64,000 bases of DNA from Propionibacteriales bacterium (GCA_026392415.1 JAPLCC010000040.1:1-64000); one strand, 5' to 3'; positions 19,370-27,541 are shown, counted from the first letter of the stretch. Numbers and translations: made by a program. The notes: generated from the letters alone by a model not told the origin.

Positions 19370-19381
19370 TAGGACGTCCTA
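19370..19381. promoter_or_regulatory. Perfect 12-bp palindrome over the acyl-CoA dehydrogenase promoter
   Basis: TAGGACGTCCTA is a perfect palindrome. Its last two bases overlap the candidate -10 element TACTGT (19380-19385), which is followed by 7 nt and the ATG at 19393. A protein bound here would block RNA polymerase directly. The other acyl-CoA dehydrogenase gene has a related but imperfect TAGGATGTCTCC at 2749-2760 directly before its ATG. I infer a shared TetR-type repressor of acyl-CoA catabolism. Confidence 0.5.
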
Positions 19382-19392
19382 CTGTTATTCCC

Positions 19393-20568
19393 ATGAACAA
19401 CGCCGACTTCCCGACGTACGCCCTCACCGAGGAGCACCAGGCCATCCGCGAGGCCGTTCGCGCGATCTGTGATGCCAAGGTCGCACCCTTCGCCGCGATC
19501 GTCGACGAGGAGGCGCGCTACCCGCAGGAGGCGCACGATGCCCTGCAGGCTGCCGACTTCCACGCCCCGCACGTGCCCGAGCAGTACGGCGGCGCCGGCG
19601 CCGACGCGCTCGCCACGGCGATCGTGATCGAGGAGGTCGCCCGCGCGTGTGCCTCCTCCTCGCTGATCCCGGTGGTCAACAAGCTCGGTTCGCTGCCCGT
19701 CGAGATCGGCGGCTCGGACGAACTGAAGAAGAAGTACCTCGGCGCCCTGGCTCGCGGCGAGGGGGGCTTCTCGTACTGTCTCTCCGAGCCCGACGCCGGC
19801 TCGGACGCCGTCAACCAGAAGACCCGCGCGGCGCGTGACGGTGACGGCTGGGTGCTCAACGGCGTGAAGCGCTGGATCTCCAACGCGGGCGTGTCCGAGT
19901 TCTACACGGTGCTCGCCACGACCGACCCCGCGCTGCGCAGCAAGGGCATCAGTGCGTTCGTCGTCGAGAAGTCCGACGAGGGTGTCTCCTTCGGTGCGCC
20001 CGAGAAGAAGCTCGGCATCAAGGGCAGCCCGACCTGCGAGGTCTACCTCGACAACGTGCGGATCCCCGGGGACCGGATCATCGGCGAGGAGGGCAAGGGC
20101 TTCGAGATCGCCATGAAGACCCTTGACCACACCCGCGTGACGATCGCCGCGCAGGCGCTCGGCGTCGCCCAGGGAGCCCTCGACTACGCCCTCGGCTACG
20201 CCAAGGAGCGCAAGCAGTTCGGCAAGGCCATCGCGGACTTCCAGGGCCTCCAGTTCATGCTCGCCGACATGGGCATGAAGATCGAGGCCGCCCGCCAGCT
20301 CACGTACGCCGCTGCGGCCCGCTCGGAGCGCGGGGACAGCGACCTGGGCTTCTTCAGCGCCGCCGCCAAGTGCTTCGCGTCCGACGTGGCCATGGAGGTC
20401 ACCACGAACGCCGTCCAGGTCCTCGGCGGCTACGGCTACACGCGCGACTACCCGGTCGAGCGGATGATGCGCGACGCCAAGATCACCCAGATCTACGAAG
20501 GCACCAACCAGGTCCAGCGGATCGTGATGGCTCGCCAGCTGCTCGCTGGCGTCCAGAGTGAGCTCTGA
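19393..20568 (+). CDS. Acyl-CoA dehydrogenase (FadE25-like)
   Basis: 391 residues. Complete acyl-CoA dehydrogenase: [15 protein letters not shown] (FAD loop), [15 protein letters not shown], the C-terminal [24 protein letters not shown] and [12 protein letters not shown] with the catalytic Glu. In M. tuberculosis fadE25 (Rv3274c) lies beside purE, as here apart from two inserted genes. The start was set at the ATG 7 nt after TACTGT; a longer frame upstream belongs to the opposite-strand gene. It precedes an SDR gene by 22 bp. Confidence 0.93.
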   Translation: MNNADFPTYALTEEHQAIREAVRAICDAKVAPFAAIVDEEARYPQEAHDALQAADFHAPHVPEQYGGAGADALATAIVIEEVARACASSSLIPVVNKLGSLPVEIGGSDELKKKYLGALARGEGGFSYCLSEPDAGSDAVNQKTRAARDGDGWVLNGVKRWISNAGVSEFYTVLATTDPALRSKGISAFVVEKSDEGVSFGAPEKKLGIKGSPTCEVYLDNVRIPGDRIIGEEGKGFEIAMKTLDHTRVTIAAQALGVAQGALDYALGYAKERKQFGKAIADFQGLQFMLADMGMKIEAARQLTYAAAARSERGDSDLGFFSAAAKCFASDVAMEVTTNAVQVLGGYGYTRDYPVERMMRDAKITQIYEGTNQVQRIVMARQLLAGVQSEL

Positions 20569-20590
20569 GCTGGCGGCATAGGGTGCTGCG

Positions 20591-21448
20591 GTGATTGATT
20601 CGTTGCGCCGCCGTCTCACTCGCTCGGGCCTCGACCCGCTGCCCGATCCCGCCCGGCTGCTCGCCGGGTGGGCGGGCCGGGTGCACCCGGTGGCGGGCAA
20701 GCGCGTCCTGGTCACCGGCGCCTCCTCCGGCGTCGGTCGCAGTACGGCGACCCTGCTCGCGGCCGAGGGAGCGACGGTCCTGATGGTCGCGCGCCGCGCT
20801 GCCGAGCTCGACGAGCTCGCCGACGAGATCGCGCGCGGTGGCGGCTCGGCGTACGCCCTGCCCTGCGACCTCACCGACGGTGAAGCGATCGACGAGCTCA
20901 CGGCCGGAGTGCTGAGCCGGTTCGGGGGACTGGACGTGCTGGTCAACAACGCGGGCCACTCGATCCGGCGATCTGCCGCGGACACCGCAGAGCGGCCGGC
21001 CGACCACGACCGCCTGATGCGGCTGAACTACCACGCACCGGTCAGGCTGACCCTCAATCTGCTCGAGGCGCTGCGGGAGAGCCGCGGGCAGGTCGTGAAC
21101 TCCTCGACCTGGGGCGTCCCGGGAGGCCTGATGCCGAACTTCACGGCGTACCACGCCTCGAAGGCGGCCCTGGCCGCCTTCTCCCGCAGCCTGCAGGCGG
21201 AGGAGCGCGAGCACGGGGTCGTGGTCACCTCGTTGCACTTCCCGCTGATGCGGACGCCGATGATCGCGCCGACGTCGGAGTACGACGACCGCGCCGCGCT
21301 GGAGCCCACCGATGCGGCGGGGTGGGTGCGCACCGCGATCCGTCACCGACCGGTCGAAGTGATGCCGGCGTACGCGAGCCTGCTGGAGGCGATGGGGTTC
21401 GTCTCGCCCCGCCTGGCCGAACGGATGGTTTCCTCCGCCCGGATGTGA
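20591..21448 (+). CDS. Short-chain dehydrogenase/reductase
   Basis: 285 residues. Classical SDR fold: cofactor loop TGASSGVGRS, NNAG, catalytic Ser in VVNSSTWGVPGG and YHASKAALA with the Tyr-x-x-x-Lys pair. A 40-residue N-terminal extension rich in Arg and Leu precedes the fold, and the C-terminal PRLAERMV is hydrophobic. Members of this subgroup may associate with membranes. It probably forms a unit with the upstream acyl-CoA dehydrogenase, which hints at acyl-chain or lipid metabolism. Start GTG at 20591. Confidence 0.85.
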   Translation: MIDSLRRRLTRSGLDPLPDPARLLAGWAGRVHPVAGKRVLVTGASSGVGRSTATLLAAEGATVLMVARRAAELDELADEIARGGGSAYALPCDLTDGEAIDELTAGVLSRFGGLDVLVNNAGHSIRRSAADTAERPADHDRLMRLNYHAPVRLTLNLLEALRESRGQVVNSSTWGVPGGLMPNFTAYHASKAALAAFSRSLQAEEREHGVVVTSLHFPLMRTPMIAPTSEYDDRAALEPTDAAGWVRTAIRHRPVEVMPAYASLLEAMGFVSPRLAERMVSSARM

Positions 21449-21481
21449 GCGGAGACGGTGAGAAGTTTGCCGAATTCAGGC

Positions 21482-21552
21482 GTAACAAAGATCACAGCAG
21501 CAGGTTGACCAGTCATGACCGCACTGTCGTGGGGGCCGCGCGGGCATGACTG
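21482..21552. promoter_or_regulatory. Regulatory region of the LPDTG surface protein gene
   Basis: Two related elements are seen. First, GTAACA-aag-ATCACA (21482-21496) is a direct hexamer repeat with a 9-bp period, of the GTCACA type linked to MtrA in mycobacteria. Second, CAGTCATG (21510-21517) and CATGACTG (21545-21552) form a perfect 8-bp inverted repeat 27 bp apart. Both lie in the 129-bp gap between the SDR gene and the surface protein start. Roles are inferred. Confidence 0.35.
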
Positions 21553-21577
21553 AACACTACGAATGTGATGAGGCAAC

Positions 21578-22171
21578 ATGAGTCGCTTGCTGCTGCTCCC
21601 CGTCCTTGCCGTGCTGGCGCTCCTCGCGCCCGTCTCGCCGGCAAGCGGGGATGACACGTACACGCCCGACATCCCGACCAGTTGCAGCGTCAATGTGCCC
21701 GCTGTCGCTGTCGGCGACCGGGTGGTGGTGCGCGTCATCGTGTCGGCTTCCAGCAACGTGCCTCCGACCGGGACCATCGAGCTGACGATCGACCGCGCGG
21801 GTGCTGCGCGGGCGGCGCGTGTCGCTCGTGTCGAGCTTCCCTGGACCAAGACCGTGCGTTACGAAGGTGACGAGCTCAGGATCGTCGGGCCCCGGCTCGC
21901 GAAGGGCGAGTACGTCGCGAAGGTCCGGTTCGCCCCTGACGGTGGCGCGTACCTCGGCTGCCGGGACAGCGCTCGCTTCCGCGTCGGTGGCGGGGTGGAC
22001 CCCGACGACGAGGTCGGCGGCGAGGAAACCCTGCCGGACACCGGCGGCCCGCACCTGCTTCTCCTGCTGATGGGCGCCGCGATGGTGGCGGTCGGTGGCG
22101 GATTCGTCGGCGGGAGCCGCCGCGACGGGTCGAGCCCTGCAGTGGCCGGTCGGCACCGCTCGCACGCGTGA
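21578..22171 (+). CDS. Sortase-anchored surface protein (LPDTG motif)
   Basis: 197 residues. Signal peptide (LLLLPVLAVLALLAPVSPASG), an extracellular beta-type domain beginning DDTYTPDIPTSCSVNVP with two cysteines, then an acidic linker and a sorting signal: LPDTGG, a hydrophobic segment (LLLLLMGAAMVAVGGGFV) and a basic tail (GGSRRDG). GAGG lies 5 nt before the ATG. It shares architecture and short identities (YTP-x-IPT; an R-A-A-R/ARSAR linker region) with the LPNTG protein at 23152, so the two are paralogues placed on either side of the sortase. Ligand or role unknown. Confidence 0.85.
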   Translation: MSRLLLLPVLAVLALLAPVSPASGDDTYTPDIPTSCSVNVPAVAVGDRVVVRVIVSASSNVPPTGTIELTIDRAGAARAARVARVELPWTKTVRYEGDELRIVGPRLAKGEYVAKVRFAPDGGAYLGCRDSARFRVGGGVDPDDEVGGEETLPDTGGPHLLLLLMGAAMVAVGGGFVGGSRRDGSSPAVAGRHRSHA

Positions 22172-22240
22172 CGCCTCGCACGGCGTAGCGTTGGATGCGT
22201 GGACGGCCCGAGGGGTGGTCGTCCGAGGAGGGGAACCCGC

Positions 22241-23026
22241 ATGACGCAGTCCGACAACGACGCACCCGAAGCCATCGACGGCACGGAGGCCGTCGATGAG
22301 GGAGTGGTGCGAGTACGCCGTCGGCGCTCGCGCGCCGTCGACCCGACCGACGACGCGGGCAAGACGCCGCCCTCGACCGGCAAGCGCCTGTCCTTCTGGC
22401 TCGGCTGCGGCCTGATCGCTGCGGGCCTCGCGGTCCTCGGTTGGGTGGCCTGGCAGTTCTGGGGCACCAACTGGCAGTCCCACCAACGCCAGGGTGACGT
22501 GCGCGAAGCGCTGCAGGACGGTTGGAGCGACGGCCAGGACGTCGTGCGCACGGAGTTCGGCAACGCGAGCGCGATCCTCCACATCCCGCGGTTCGGCGAC
22601 GACTACGCCGTCCCGGTGCTCGAGGGCTCGACCGACGAGGTCCTGGCGGCCGGTGTCGGCCACATGGCGGACACCGCTGACGCTGGCGGAAAGGGCAACT
22701 ACGTGCTGGCCGGCCACCGGGTGACCCACGGTGAGCCGTTCGCGGATCTTCCCGATCTGCAGGTCGGGGACAAGGTCATCGTCGAGACCCGGGTGGCGAC
22801 CTACACCTACGAGCTCGACACCGGTGGCGAGGACCTGATCGTCCCGTTCACCGCCGGCTGGGTCCTGAACCCGTCGCCGGTGAACCCGAAGGAGGGGGGC
22901 ACTCAACCGCCCGACGACGCGGGCGACCACCTGCTCACCCTGCTCACCTGCTCGGAGATCTTCCACACCGACAACCGGTCGGTCCTCTTCGGTCACCTGA
23001 TCGAGACGGTGCCCACGCCCGAGTGA
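22241..23026 (+). CDS. Class E-like sortase
   Basis: 261 residues. Transpeptidase that cleaves surface proteins at a C-terminal sorting motif and joins them to the cell wall. A 50-residue basic cytoplasmic N-terminus is followed by one transmembrane helix (about 49-70) and an extracellular sortase domain. The catalytic triad is present: His159 (LAGHRV), Cys237 (LLTCSE) and Arg246 (TDNRSV). The ATG at 22241 follows GAGGAGGGG with good spacing. The gene sits between two genes for LPXTG proteins, which are its probable substrates. Class E enzymes often use LAXTG, so the P at position 2 is noteworthy. Confidence 0.9.
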   Translation: MTQSDNDAPEAIDGTEAVDEGVVRVRRRRSRAVDPTDDAGKTPPSTGKRLSFWLGCGLIAAGLAVLGWVAWQFWGTNWQSHQRQGDVREALQDGWSDGQDVVRTEFGNASAILHIPRFGDDYAVPVLEGSTDEVLAAGVGHMADTADAGGKGNYVLAGHRVTHGEPFADLPDLQVGDKVIVETRVATYTYELDTGGEDLIVPFTAGWVLNPSPVNPKEGGTQPPDDAGDHLLTLLTCSEIFHTDNRSVLFGHLIETVPTPE

Positions 23027-23076
23027 GACTTGGACCACTCTTCGACCCGGACTCGCCCAGAGTGGCGCGATGACGC

Positions 23077-23092
23077 TAGTGTGATTCCACAC
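23077..23092 (+). promoter_or_regulatory. Candidate promoter/operator of the LPNTG surface protein gene
   Basis: TAGTGT (23077-23082) is a good -10 element and overlaps the inverted repeat GTGTG-ATTC-CACAC (23079-23092). A transcript starting near 23089 would have a leader of about 60 nt ending in AAGGAGG before the TTG start at 23152. This suggests separate expression of the second surface protein from the sortase gene. Confidence 0.4.
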
Positions 23093-23151
23093 GAACGTCC
23101 CGTCACCTTTCCGAGGCTCGGGTCGTTGCATGGGTAATCAAGGAGGCCGTC

Positions 23152-23721
23152 TTGCTCAGGAAGACAATCGCGCTCGCCGCGCTGGGTGCCGCGTTGGTCG
23201 TGGCACCCGCCACGTCCGCGGTAGCCGACCCGTACACGCCGAAGATCCCGACGGAAACCGTGATCGAGGTGACGAGCACGGGACCTGGTGACCCCATCAC
23301 GATCGTGGTCAGTTCCAGCGCGAACTACCCGACGCCGCCTGAAGGCGACATCGCCGTGACGATCTCCAAGAGCTCGGGCACTGCGCGCAGCGCCCGCTCG
23401 GTCGTCGCCGCGCCGCTGTTCACGACGACGGTTCACTTCGTCGACGAGCCGATCACGATCGAGGGCCCGGGCCTGCCCAAGGGCTCCTACATCGGTACCG
23501 CCGAGCTCACCCCCGACGACACCGGCCTGTTCCTGCCGTCCGACGACACCGACCTGTTCCGTGTCGGCGCCGACGGTGAGACCGGCGGCGAAGAGGACGA
23601 CGGTGGCCTGCCGAACACCGGTGGACCGAACTTCATGTGGCTGATCCTCGGCACCGGCCTCGTGGGTGCTGGCGCCGGTGGCGTCACCTACAGCCGTCGT
23701 CGTCAGGACGCCGCAGCCTGA
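23152..23721 (+). CDS. Sortase-anchored surface protein (LPNTG motif)
   Basis: 189 residues. TTG start chosen because AAGGAGG lies 5 nt upstream and it opens straight into a signal peptide (KTIALAALGAALVVAPATSAVA). The extracellular part begins DPYTPKIPTETVIEV. The sorting signal is LPNTGG, a hydrophobic segment (FMWLILGTGLVGAGAGGVTY) and SRRRQ. It is a paralogue of the LPDTG protein at 21578 but lacks its cysteines. The gene is followed by a strong intrinsic terminator, so the cassette LPDTG protein, sortase, LPNTG protein is a closed unit. Confidence 0.85.
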   Translation: MLRKTIALAALGAALVVAPATSAVADPYTPKIPTETVIEVTSTGPGDPITIVVSSSANYPTPPEGDIAVTISKSSGTARSARSVVAAPLFTTTVHFVDEPITIEGPGLPKGSYIGTAELTPDDTGLFLPSDDTDLFRVGADGETGGEEDDGGLPNTGGPNFMWLILGTGLVGAGAGGVTYSRRRQDAAA

Positions 23722-23737
23722 TCGCACGAACACTTCG

Positions 23738-23775
23738 ACCCGGCCGTCCCCCAGGGGGCGGCCGGGTTCGTTTTT
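23738..23775 (+). terminator. Intrinsic terminator of the sortase cassette
   Basis: The arms ACCCGGCCG-t-CCCCC (23738-23752) and GGGGG-CGGCCGGGT (23754-23767) pair with a single bulged T and a 1-nt apical loop. CG and a run of five T (23771-23775) follow. This is the clearest rho-independent terminator in the window. Confidence 0.8.
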
Positions 23776-23817
23776 CGACTACTCTGCTGGTTCCGGTTCT
23801 GATTCCTGGAGGTATTG

Positions 23818-23961
23818 ATGCCCTCGTTGCGTTGCCCCTGTGCCGTCACCCTGCGCGGTGACAACGACGACGAACTGGTCGAGAAGGTGCAGGAGCACCT
23901 CGCGGCCGAGCACCCCGGGCGCGAGTACTCCCGCGACGAGATCCTGATGATGGCGATGTAG
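23818..23961 (+). CDS. DUF1059 family small protein
   Basis: 47 residues. The sequence MPSLRCPCAVTL, GDNDDELVEKVQEHLAAEHP and REYSRDEILMMAM matches the DUF1059 pattern: a CxC-type N-terminus and an acidic helix ending EH-x-x-x-EHP. GGAGG lies 5 nt before the ATG. It is short, but frame, ribosome site and family match agree. It ends 7 bp from the convergent enoyl-CoA hydratase gene. Function unknown; the two close cysteines could bind metal. Confidence 0.8.
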   Translation: MPSLRCPCAVTLRGDNDDELVEKVQEHLAAEHPGREYSRDEILMMAM

Positions 23962-23968
23962 CGTCCCG

Positions 23969-24832
23969 CTACTCGATCGCCGGGATCTCTGAAGCCTTGC
24001 CGGTGAAGCGGGGTGCGCGCTTCTCGAGGAACGCCGCGACACCCTCCTTGCCGTCGCCGACCGATGCCCAGTACATCGCGAGCGAGTCGGTCAGGTGCGC
24101 CTCGAGCGGCTCGGCGGCCGCGGCGTTGCGGTAGATCAGGCGCTTGGCCAGGCCCAGCGCCACCGGCGACCGGTCGACGACGAAGCTCCGGGCCAGGTCG
24201 TACGCCGCCGGCAGCAGGTCCTCAGGTGCGTGGACGCTGCGGACCAACCGGCCTGCGAGGGCCTGTTCCGCGGTCAGGATGTCAGCGGAGTAGACCCATT
24301 CCAGGGCCTGCTGGATGCCGACGATGCGGGGCAGGAACCACGTCGAGCACGCCTCGGGCACGATCCCGAGGCGGCCGAACACGAATCCGATACGGGCCTT
24401 CTCGGAGGCGAGCCGGATGTCCATCGCCAGGGTCATGGTGGCGCCGATCCCGACGGCCGGTCCGTTGATGGCCGCGATGACCGGCTTGGGCAGGGCATGG
24501 ATCGCCAAGGTCACCTTGCCGCCCGTGTCGCGGATGCCGCTGTCGTACGGCGCTTGGTCGTACGACGCCCGGAACTCATCGGGCGTGGGGGACAGCGACT
24601 CGTCGAGGCCGAAGACGTTGCCGTCGGCGGACAGGTCCATGCCGGCGCAGAACGCCCGACCGGAGCCGGTCACCACCACGGCCCGCACGGCGTCGTCGCG
24701 GGCATCGGTCAGGAACACCTGCTCGAGCTCGCGTGCCATGGTCAGGTTGAACGCGTTGAGCGCGTCGGGGCGGTGCAACGTGAGGGTCGCGATGCCGTCG
24801 GCGTCGACGTCCCAGGTCAGGGTCTCGTACAC
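23969..24832 (-). CDS. Enoyl-CoA hydratase/isomerase family protein
   Basis: 287 residues. Crotonase fold: LHRPDALNAFNLTMARELEQ, the oxyanion-hole segment GSGRAFCAGMDLS, and AAINGPAVGIGATMTLAMD with the second oxyanion-hole glycine. The position of the usual catalytic Glu lies in RLGIVPEACSTWFLPR, where the Glu is present. The GTG at 24832 is chosen because GAAGGAAA lies 3 nt upstream and homology starts there; the open frame continues much further upstream without meaning. Substrate not predictable. It follows the LCP gene by 23 bp and may be co-transcribed with it. Confidence 0.88.
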   Translation of the reverse strand: MYETLTWDVDADGIATLTLHRPDALNAFNLTMARELEQVFLTDARDDAVRAVVVTGSGRAFCAGMDLSADGNVFGLDESLSPTPDEFRASYDQAPYDSGIRDTGGKVTLAIHALPKPVIAAINGPAVGIGATMTLAMDIRLASEKARIGFVFGRLGIVPEACSTWFLPRIVGIQQALEWVYSADILTAEQALAGRLVRSVHAPEDLLPAAYDLARSFVVDRSPVALGLAKRLIYRNAAAAEPLEAHLTDSLAMYWASVGDGKEGVAAFLEKRAPRFTGKASEIPAIE

Positions 24833-24855
24833 AGGTTTCCTTCGGTTGGTGCGGA

Positions 24856-26043
24856 TCAGTTGGCCAGGCCGGTGGCGGTGCACAGCTTGTCGGTGATGTC
24901 GTCGGTCCGGTCCTCGATGAGCGTCGCGAAGAGCTTGTTCGCGCGGGCGGTGTCCCATGTGGCGTCGGCGCTGGCCAGGGGAACGGTGCAGGACTTGCCG
25001 GTGTCGGTCATGGCGAGCGCCCACTTGCCTGCGCCGACCGGGCCCATGCCCTCGCCGAAGCGGAAGAAGTCGGGCACCGCGCCGTTGAGCTTCCACCAGC
25101 GGATGGGATTCACGACCGACCAGGGTGAGAGCACCTTCTTGCCGACCGCCGCCACGACCTCGCGCTGCTGTTGCACGCGGGCCAGGTCGGAGATCGGGCT
25201 GTACTTGCGGGCGCGCGCGTAGGCGAGAGCCGTCGCTCCGTCGACGGTCTGGCAGCCCTTCTTGATGTTGAGCCCGGACGGCTTGTCGCGGATTCGCTTC
25301 TTCGGGCAGATCTCGATGCCGTCCACGGCGTCGACCACACCGACCAGACCGCCGAAGCCGATCTCGACGTAGTGGTCGATCCGGACTCCGGAGGCCTTCT
25401 CGAGGGTCTCCACCAGCAGGGGAGTGCCGCCCTTGGCGTAGGCGGAGTTGACCTTGCTGACGCCGAAGCCGGGGATGTCGAGCGGGGAGTCGCGGGGGAT
25501 CGAGATCAGGGTGGTCGGGCCGTCGCCGGTGTGCAGGAGCAGGATCGTGTCGGTCAGCTCGCTCTGTGAGTTGCCGGTGTTGAGTCGTTTGCGCTCCGCC
25601 TTGGACAGGCCAGCGCGCGAGTCGCTGCCGACCAGGAGGTAGGTCGTGCCGGGTTGGGCCGCCGGACGATCGCCCGACGGCTCGAAGTCGACCTTGTCGA
25701 CCTTGCGCCACGCCACCAGGGGAACTGCGACGAGGAACACCAGCCAGAGAACGAGCAGGCCGACGACGAGCCGGAAGTAGGTGCGCGGTCGCGACCACAT
25801 GCTGCGGCGGGGCGCCCACGACGGTGTGGGTGGGCGTGAGGGCTCCGGCGTGGCGCCGTACTGCTCAGGCGGGGGGAGCCGTCCGGGGGCGCGGGGCGGC
25901 GAGACGCCCGGTCGCTGCTGGACCGGGATCTTGCGGGTGGGGTCGGCATCCTGGCCCGGTGAGCCGCCCGACGGGGTGGATCCGTAGATCCAGTCGAACC
26001 CGTCACCGCCGCCGTTGCCGTTGTTGTCGCCGCGCCCTGACAT
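24856..26043 (-). CDS. LytR-CpsA-Psr (LCP) family glycopolymer ligase
   Basis: 395 residues. A long Gly/Pro-rich cytoplasmic N-terminus (about 1-85) precedes one transmembrane helix (FRLVVGLLVLWLVFLVAV) and an extracellular LCP domain: YLLVGSDSRAG, ELTDTILLLHTGD, TTLISIPRDSPLDIPG, KVNSAYAKGG and ALAYARARK. LCP enzymes transfer glycopolymers from a lipid carrier to peptidoglycan. The ATG at 26043 is supported by TAGCGT 7 nt upstream on the coding strand (leaderless), sharing a bidirectional promoter with the thioesterase gene. Confidence 0.9.
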   Translation of the reverse strand: MSGRGDNNGNGGGDGFDWIYGSTPSGGSPGQDADPTRKIPVQQRPGVSPPRAPGRLPPPEQYGATPEPSRPPTPSWAPRRSMWSRPRTYFRLVVGLLVLWLVFLVAVPLVAWRKVDKVDFEPSGDRPAAQPGTTYLLVGSDSRAGLSKAERKRLNTGNSQSELTDTILLLHTGDGPTTLISIPRDSPLDIPGFGVSKVNSAYAKGGTPLLVETLEKASGVRIDHYVEIGFGGLVGVVDAVDGIEICPKKRIRDKPSGLNIKKGCQTVDGATALAYARARKYSPISDLARVQQQREVVAAVGKKVLSPWSVVNPIRWWKLNGAVPDFFRFGEGMGPVGAGKWALAMTDTGKSCTVPLASADATWDTARANKLFATLIEDRTDDITDKLCTATGLAN

Positions 26044-26050
26044 GGGAGGG

Positions 26051-26060
26051 ACGCTACCGT
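26051..26060. promoter_or_regulatory. Bidirectional leaderless promoter (LCP gene / thioesterase gene)
   Basis: Plus-strand TACCGT (26055-26060) is followed by 6 nt and GTG 26067. Minus-strand TAGCGT (26056-26051) is followed by 7 nt and ATG 26043. The two -10 hexamers share the TA at 26055-26056. Only 23 bp separate the start codons, so both mRNAs must be essentially leaderless and the two polymerases cannot bind at once. Confidence 0.55.
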
Positions 26061-26066
26061 CAGCCC

Positions 26067-26573
26067 GTGAGCGAAATCGTTGCGGCACGCACGCCGTCGT
26101 ACTCCCGCATCGAGCTGGCGAGCGTCACCTCGCGGGTGCAGGCCAACCTGCTCGGCAACATCCACGGCGGCGAAGTGGTCAAGCTCGCCGACTCGGCGGC
26201 CGGCGTCGTGGCCCAGCGCCACAGTGGGGGTCCCGCGGTGACCGCGGCCCTCGACGAGATGGCGTTCCTCGAGCCGGTGCGCGTCGGCGACATCGTGCGG
26301 ACGTTCGCCCAGATCAACTGGGTGGGCTCCTCATCCATGGAGATCGGCGTCCGGATCGAGACCCAGCCCTGGGACGCAGCGACCGAGTGGCGCCACGTCG
26401 GGTCGGCCTACTTCGTGTTCGTGGCGATCGACGGTGCGGGCGCAGCACGGCCCGTGCCGGCGCTGGAGCCGGAGAACGAGGCCGACGTGCGCAGGATGCG
26501 GGAGGCCGGCATCCGTCGGGCCCACCGCCTCGCCAAGCGTCAGGAGATCGACGCCGCACGCCTCATTCCGTGA
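26067..26573 (+). CDS. Acyl-CoA thioesterase (hotdog fold)
   Basis: 168 residues. NLLGNIHGGEVVKLADSAAG is the hotdog central helix, with the HGG turn typical of YciA/ACOT-type acyl-CoA hydrolases. It is followed by MAFLEPVRVGDIVRTFAQINWVGSSSMEIGVRIE, the strand pattern of the family. The GTG at 26067 follows TACCGT by 6 nt. The 3' end overlaps the opposing LysR gene by 11 bp. It would hydrolyse acyl-CoA to free acid and CoA in the cytoplasm; chain length unknown. Confidence 0.88.
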   Translation: MSEIVAARTPSYSRIELASVTSRVQANLLGNIHGGEVVKLADSAAGVVAQRHSGGPAVTAALDEMAFLEPVRVGDIVRTFAQINWVGSSSMEIGVRIETQPWDAATEWRHVGSAYFVFVAIDGAGAARPVPALEPENEADVRRMREAGIRRAHRLAKRQEIDAARLIP

Positions 26574-27453
26574 GCGGGACTGCGACCTCGGTCAGTGTCG
26601 CGGCGACCGCATCGATCGCGGCCGGCCGCGGTGGCGCCCCGTAGGTCGACAGCTGCACGCGCCGCTGGGCTGCCAGCGGCCGTCGTACGACGTCGGGGTG
26701 CTGGTGGGCGCGCAGGGCCAGGCCGGGGAGGACGGTGACCCCCATCCCTGCCGCGACGAGCGACTGGACCGCGACGTAGTCGTCGCTCGCGAACGCGATG
26801 GCGGGTGCGAAGCCGGCGTCGTCGCAGAGGGCGAGCAGTTCGCGACGGCAGCGTTCGCAGCCCGTGATCCAGGCCAGGTCGCTGAGCGCGGCGAGGTCGA
26901 CCGGGCCCTGTCCTGCGGGCGCGTCGTCCGCGCGGGTGACCAGGTGCAGGCGGTCGTCGAACACGGGCACCGAGGTGATCTGGTCGGGTTCGGACTGGCC
27001 GGGGTAGGTGAAGGTCAGGGCGAGGTCGACGGTGCCGGCGCGGAGCAGTTCGTAGGCCTCCGGGGGTTCGGCCTCGACGAGGTCCAGGTCGATGCCCGGA
27101 TGGCGCTCGGCCAGCAGCACGAGTGCCGCGGGGACCAGGGTGGCAGCGCCCGAGGGGAACGAGGCGAGCCGCACCTTGCCCGCCTGGAGACTGGTGGTCG
27201 CGGCGAGTTCGTCCTCCGCGCGGGCGAGCAGGCCGAGGATCTCCTCGCCGCGCAGGGCGAGCCGGATGCCCTCGGGAGTCAGTCGTACGCCGCGGCCGAC
27301 GCGCTGCAGCAGCACGCTCCCCGTCTCCGCCTCGAGCCGGCGCAGGTGGTGGGAGATGGTCGGCTGGCCGTAGTGCAGCTGGACGGCCGCAGCAGAGACC
27401 GAGCCGGTCCGGTGGACCGCGACGAGGGCTTCGAGACGGCGTAGGTCGATCAC
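26563..27453 (-). CDS. LysR-family transcriptional regulator
   Basis: 296 residues. The N-terminal winged helix (LRRLEALVAVHRTGSVSAAA, then YGQPTISHHLRRLEAETG) is followed by a LysR substrate-binding domain (about 90-290). Start GTG at 27453. The gene is divergent to a PLP-dependent dehydratase at 27542, with an inverted repeat 5 bp upstream of its own start. The standard LysR arrangement suggests it represses itself and activates the dehydratase gene in response to an amino-acid-like effector. Confidence 0.9.
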   Translation of the reverse strand: MIDLRRLEALVAVHRTGSVSAAAVQLHYGQPTISHHLRRLEAETGSVLLQRVGRGVRLTPEGIRLALRGEEILGLLARAEDELAATTSLQAGKVRLASFPSGAATLVPAALVLLAERHPGIDLDLVEAEPPEAYELLRAGTVDLALTFTYPGQSEPDQITSVPVFDDRLHLVTRADDAPAGQGPVDLAALSDLAWITGCERCRRELLALCDDAGFAPAIAFASDDYVAVQSLVAAGMGVTVLPGLALRAHQHPDVVRRPLAAQRRVQLSTYGAPPRPAAIDAVAATLTEVAVPLTE

Positions 27454-27457
27454 GGGG

Positions 27458-27481
27458 CGATCCTATCGATCGATGGGATCG
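27458..27481. promoter_or_regulatory. Candidate LysR-type operator
   Basis: CGATCC (27458-27463) and GGATCG (27476-27481) form an inverted repeat around ATCGATCGAT (27465-27474), itself a perfect palindrome. The site abuts the LysR start and lies 60 bp upstream of the dehydratase ATG. Confidence 0.45.
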
Positions 27482-27541
27482 ATTGAAATCCATGAAAGGA
27501 ACTATTGGACCGATGGGTGTGGGTCGCGGGACGATGGCGTC

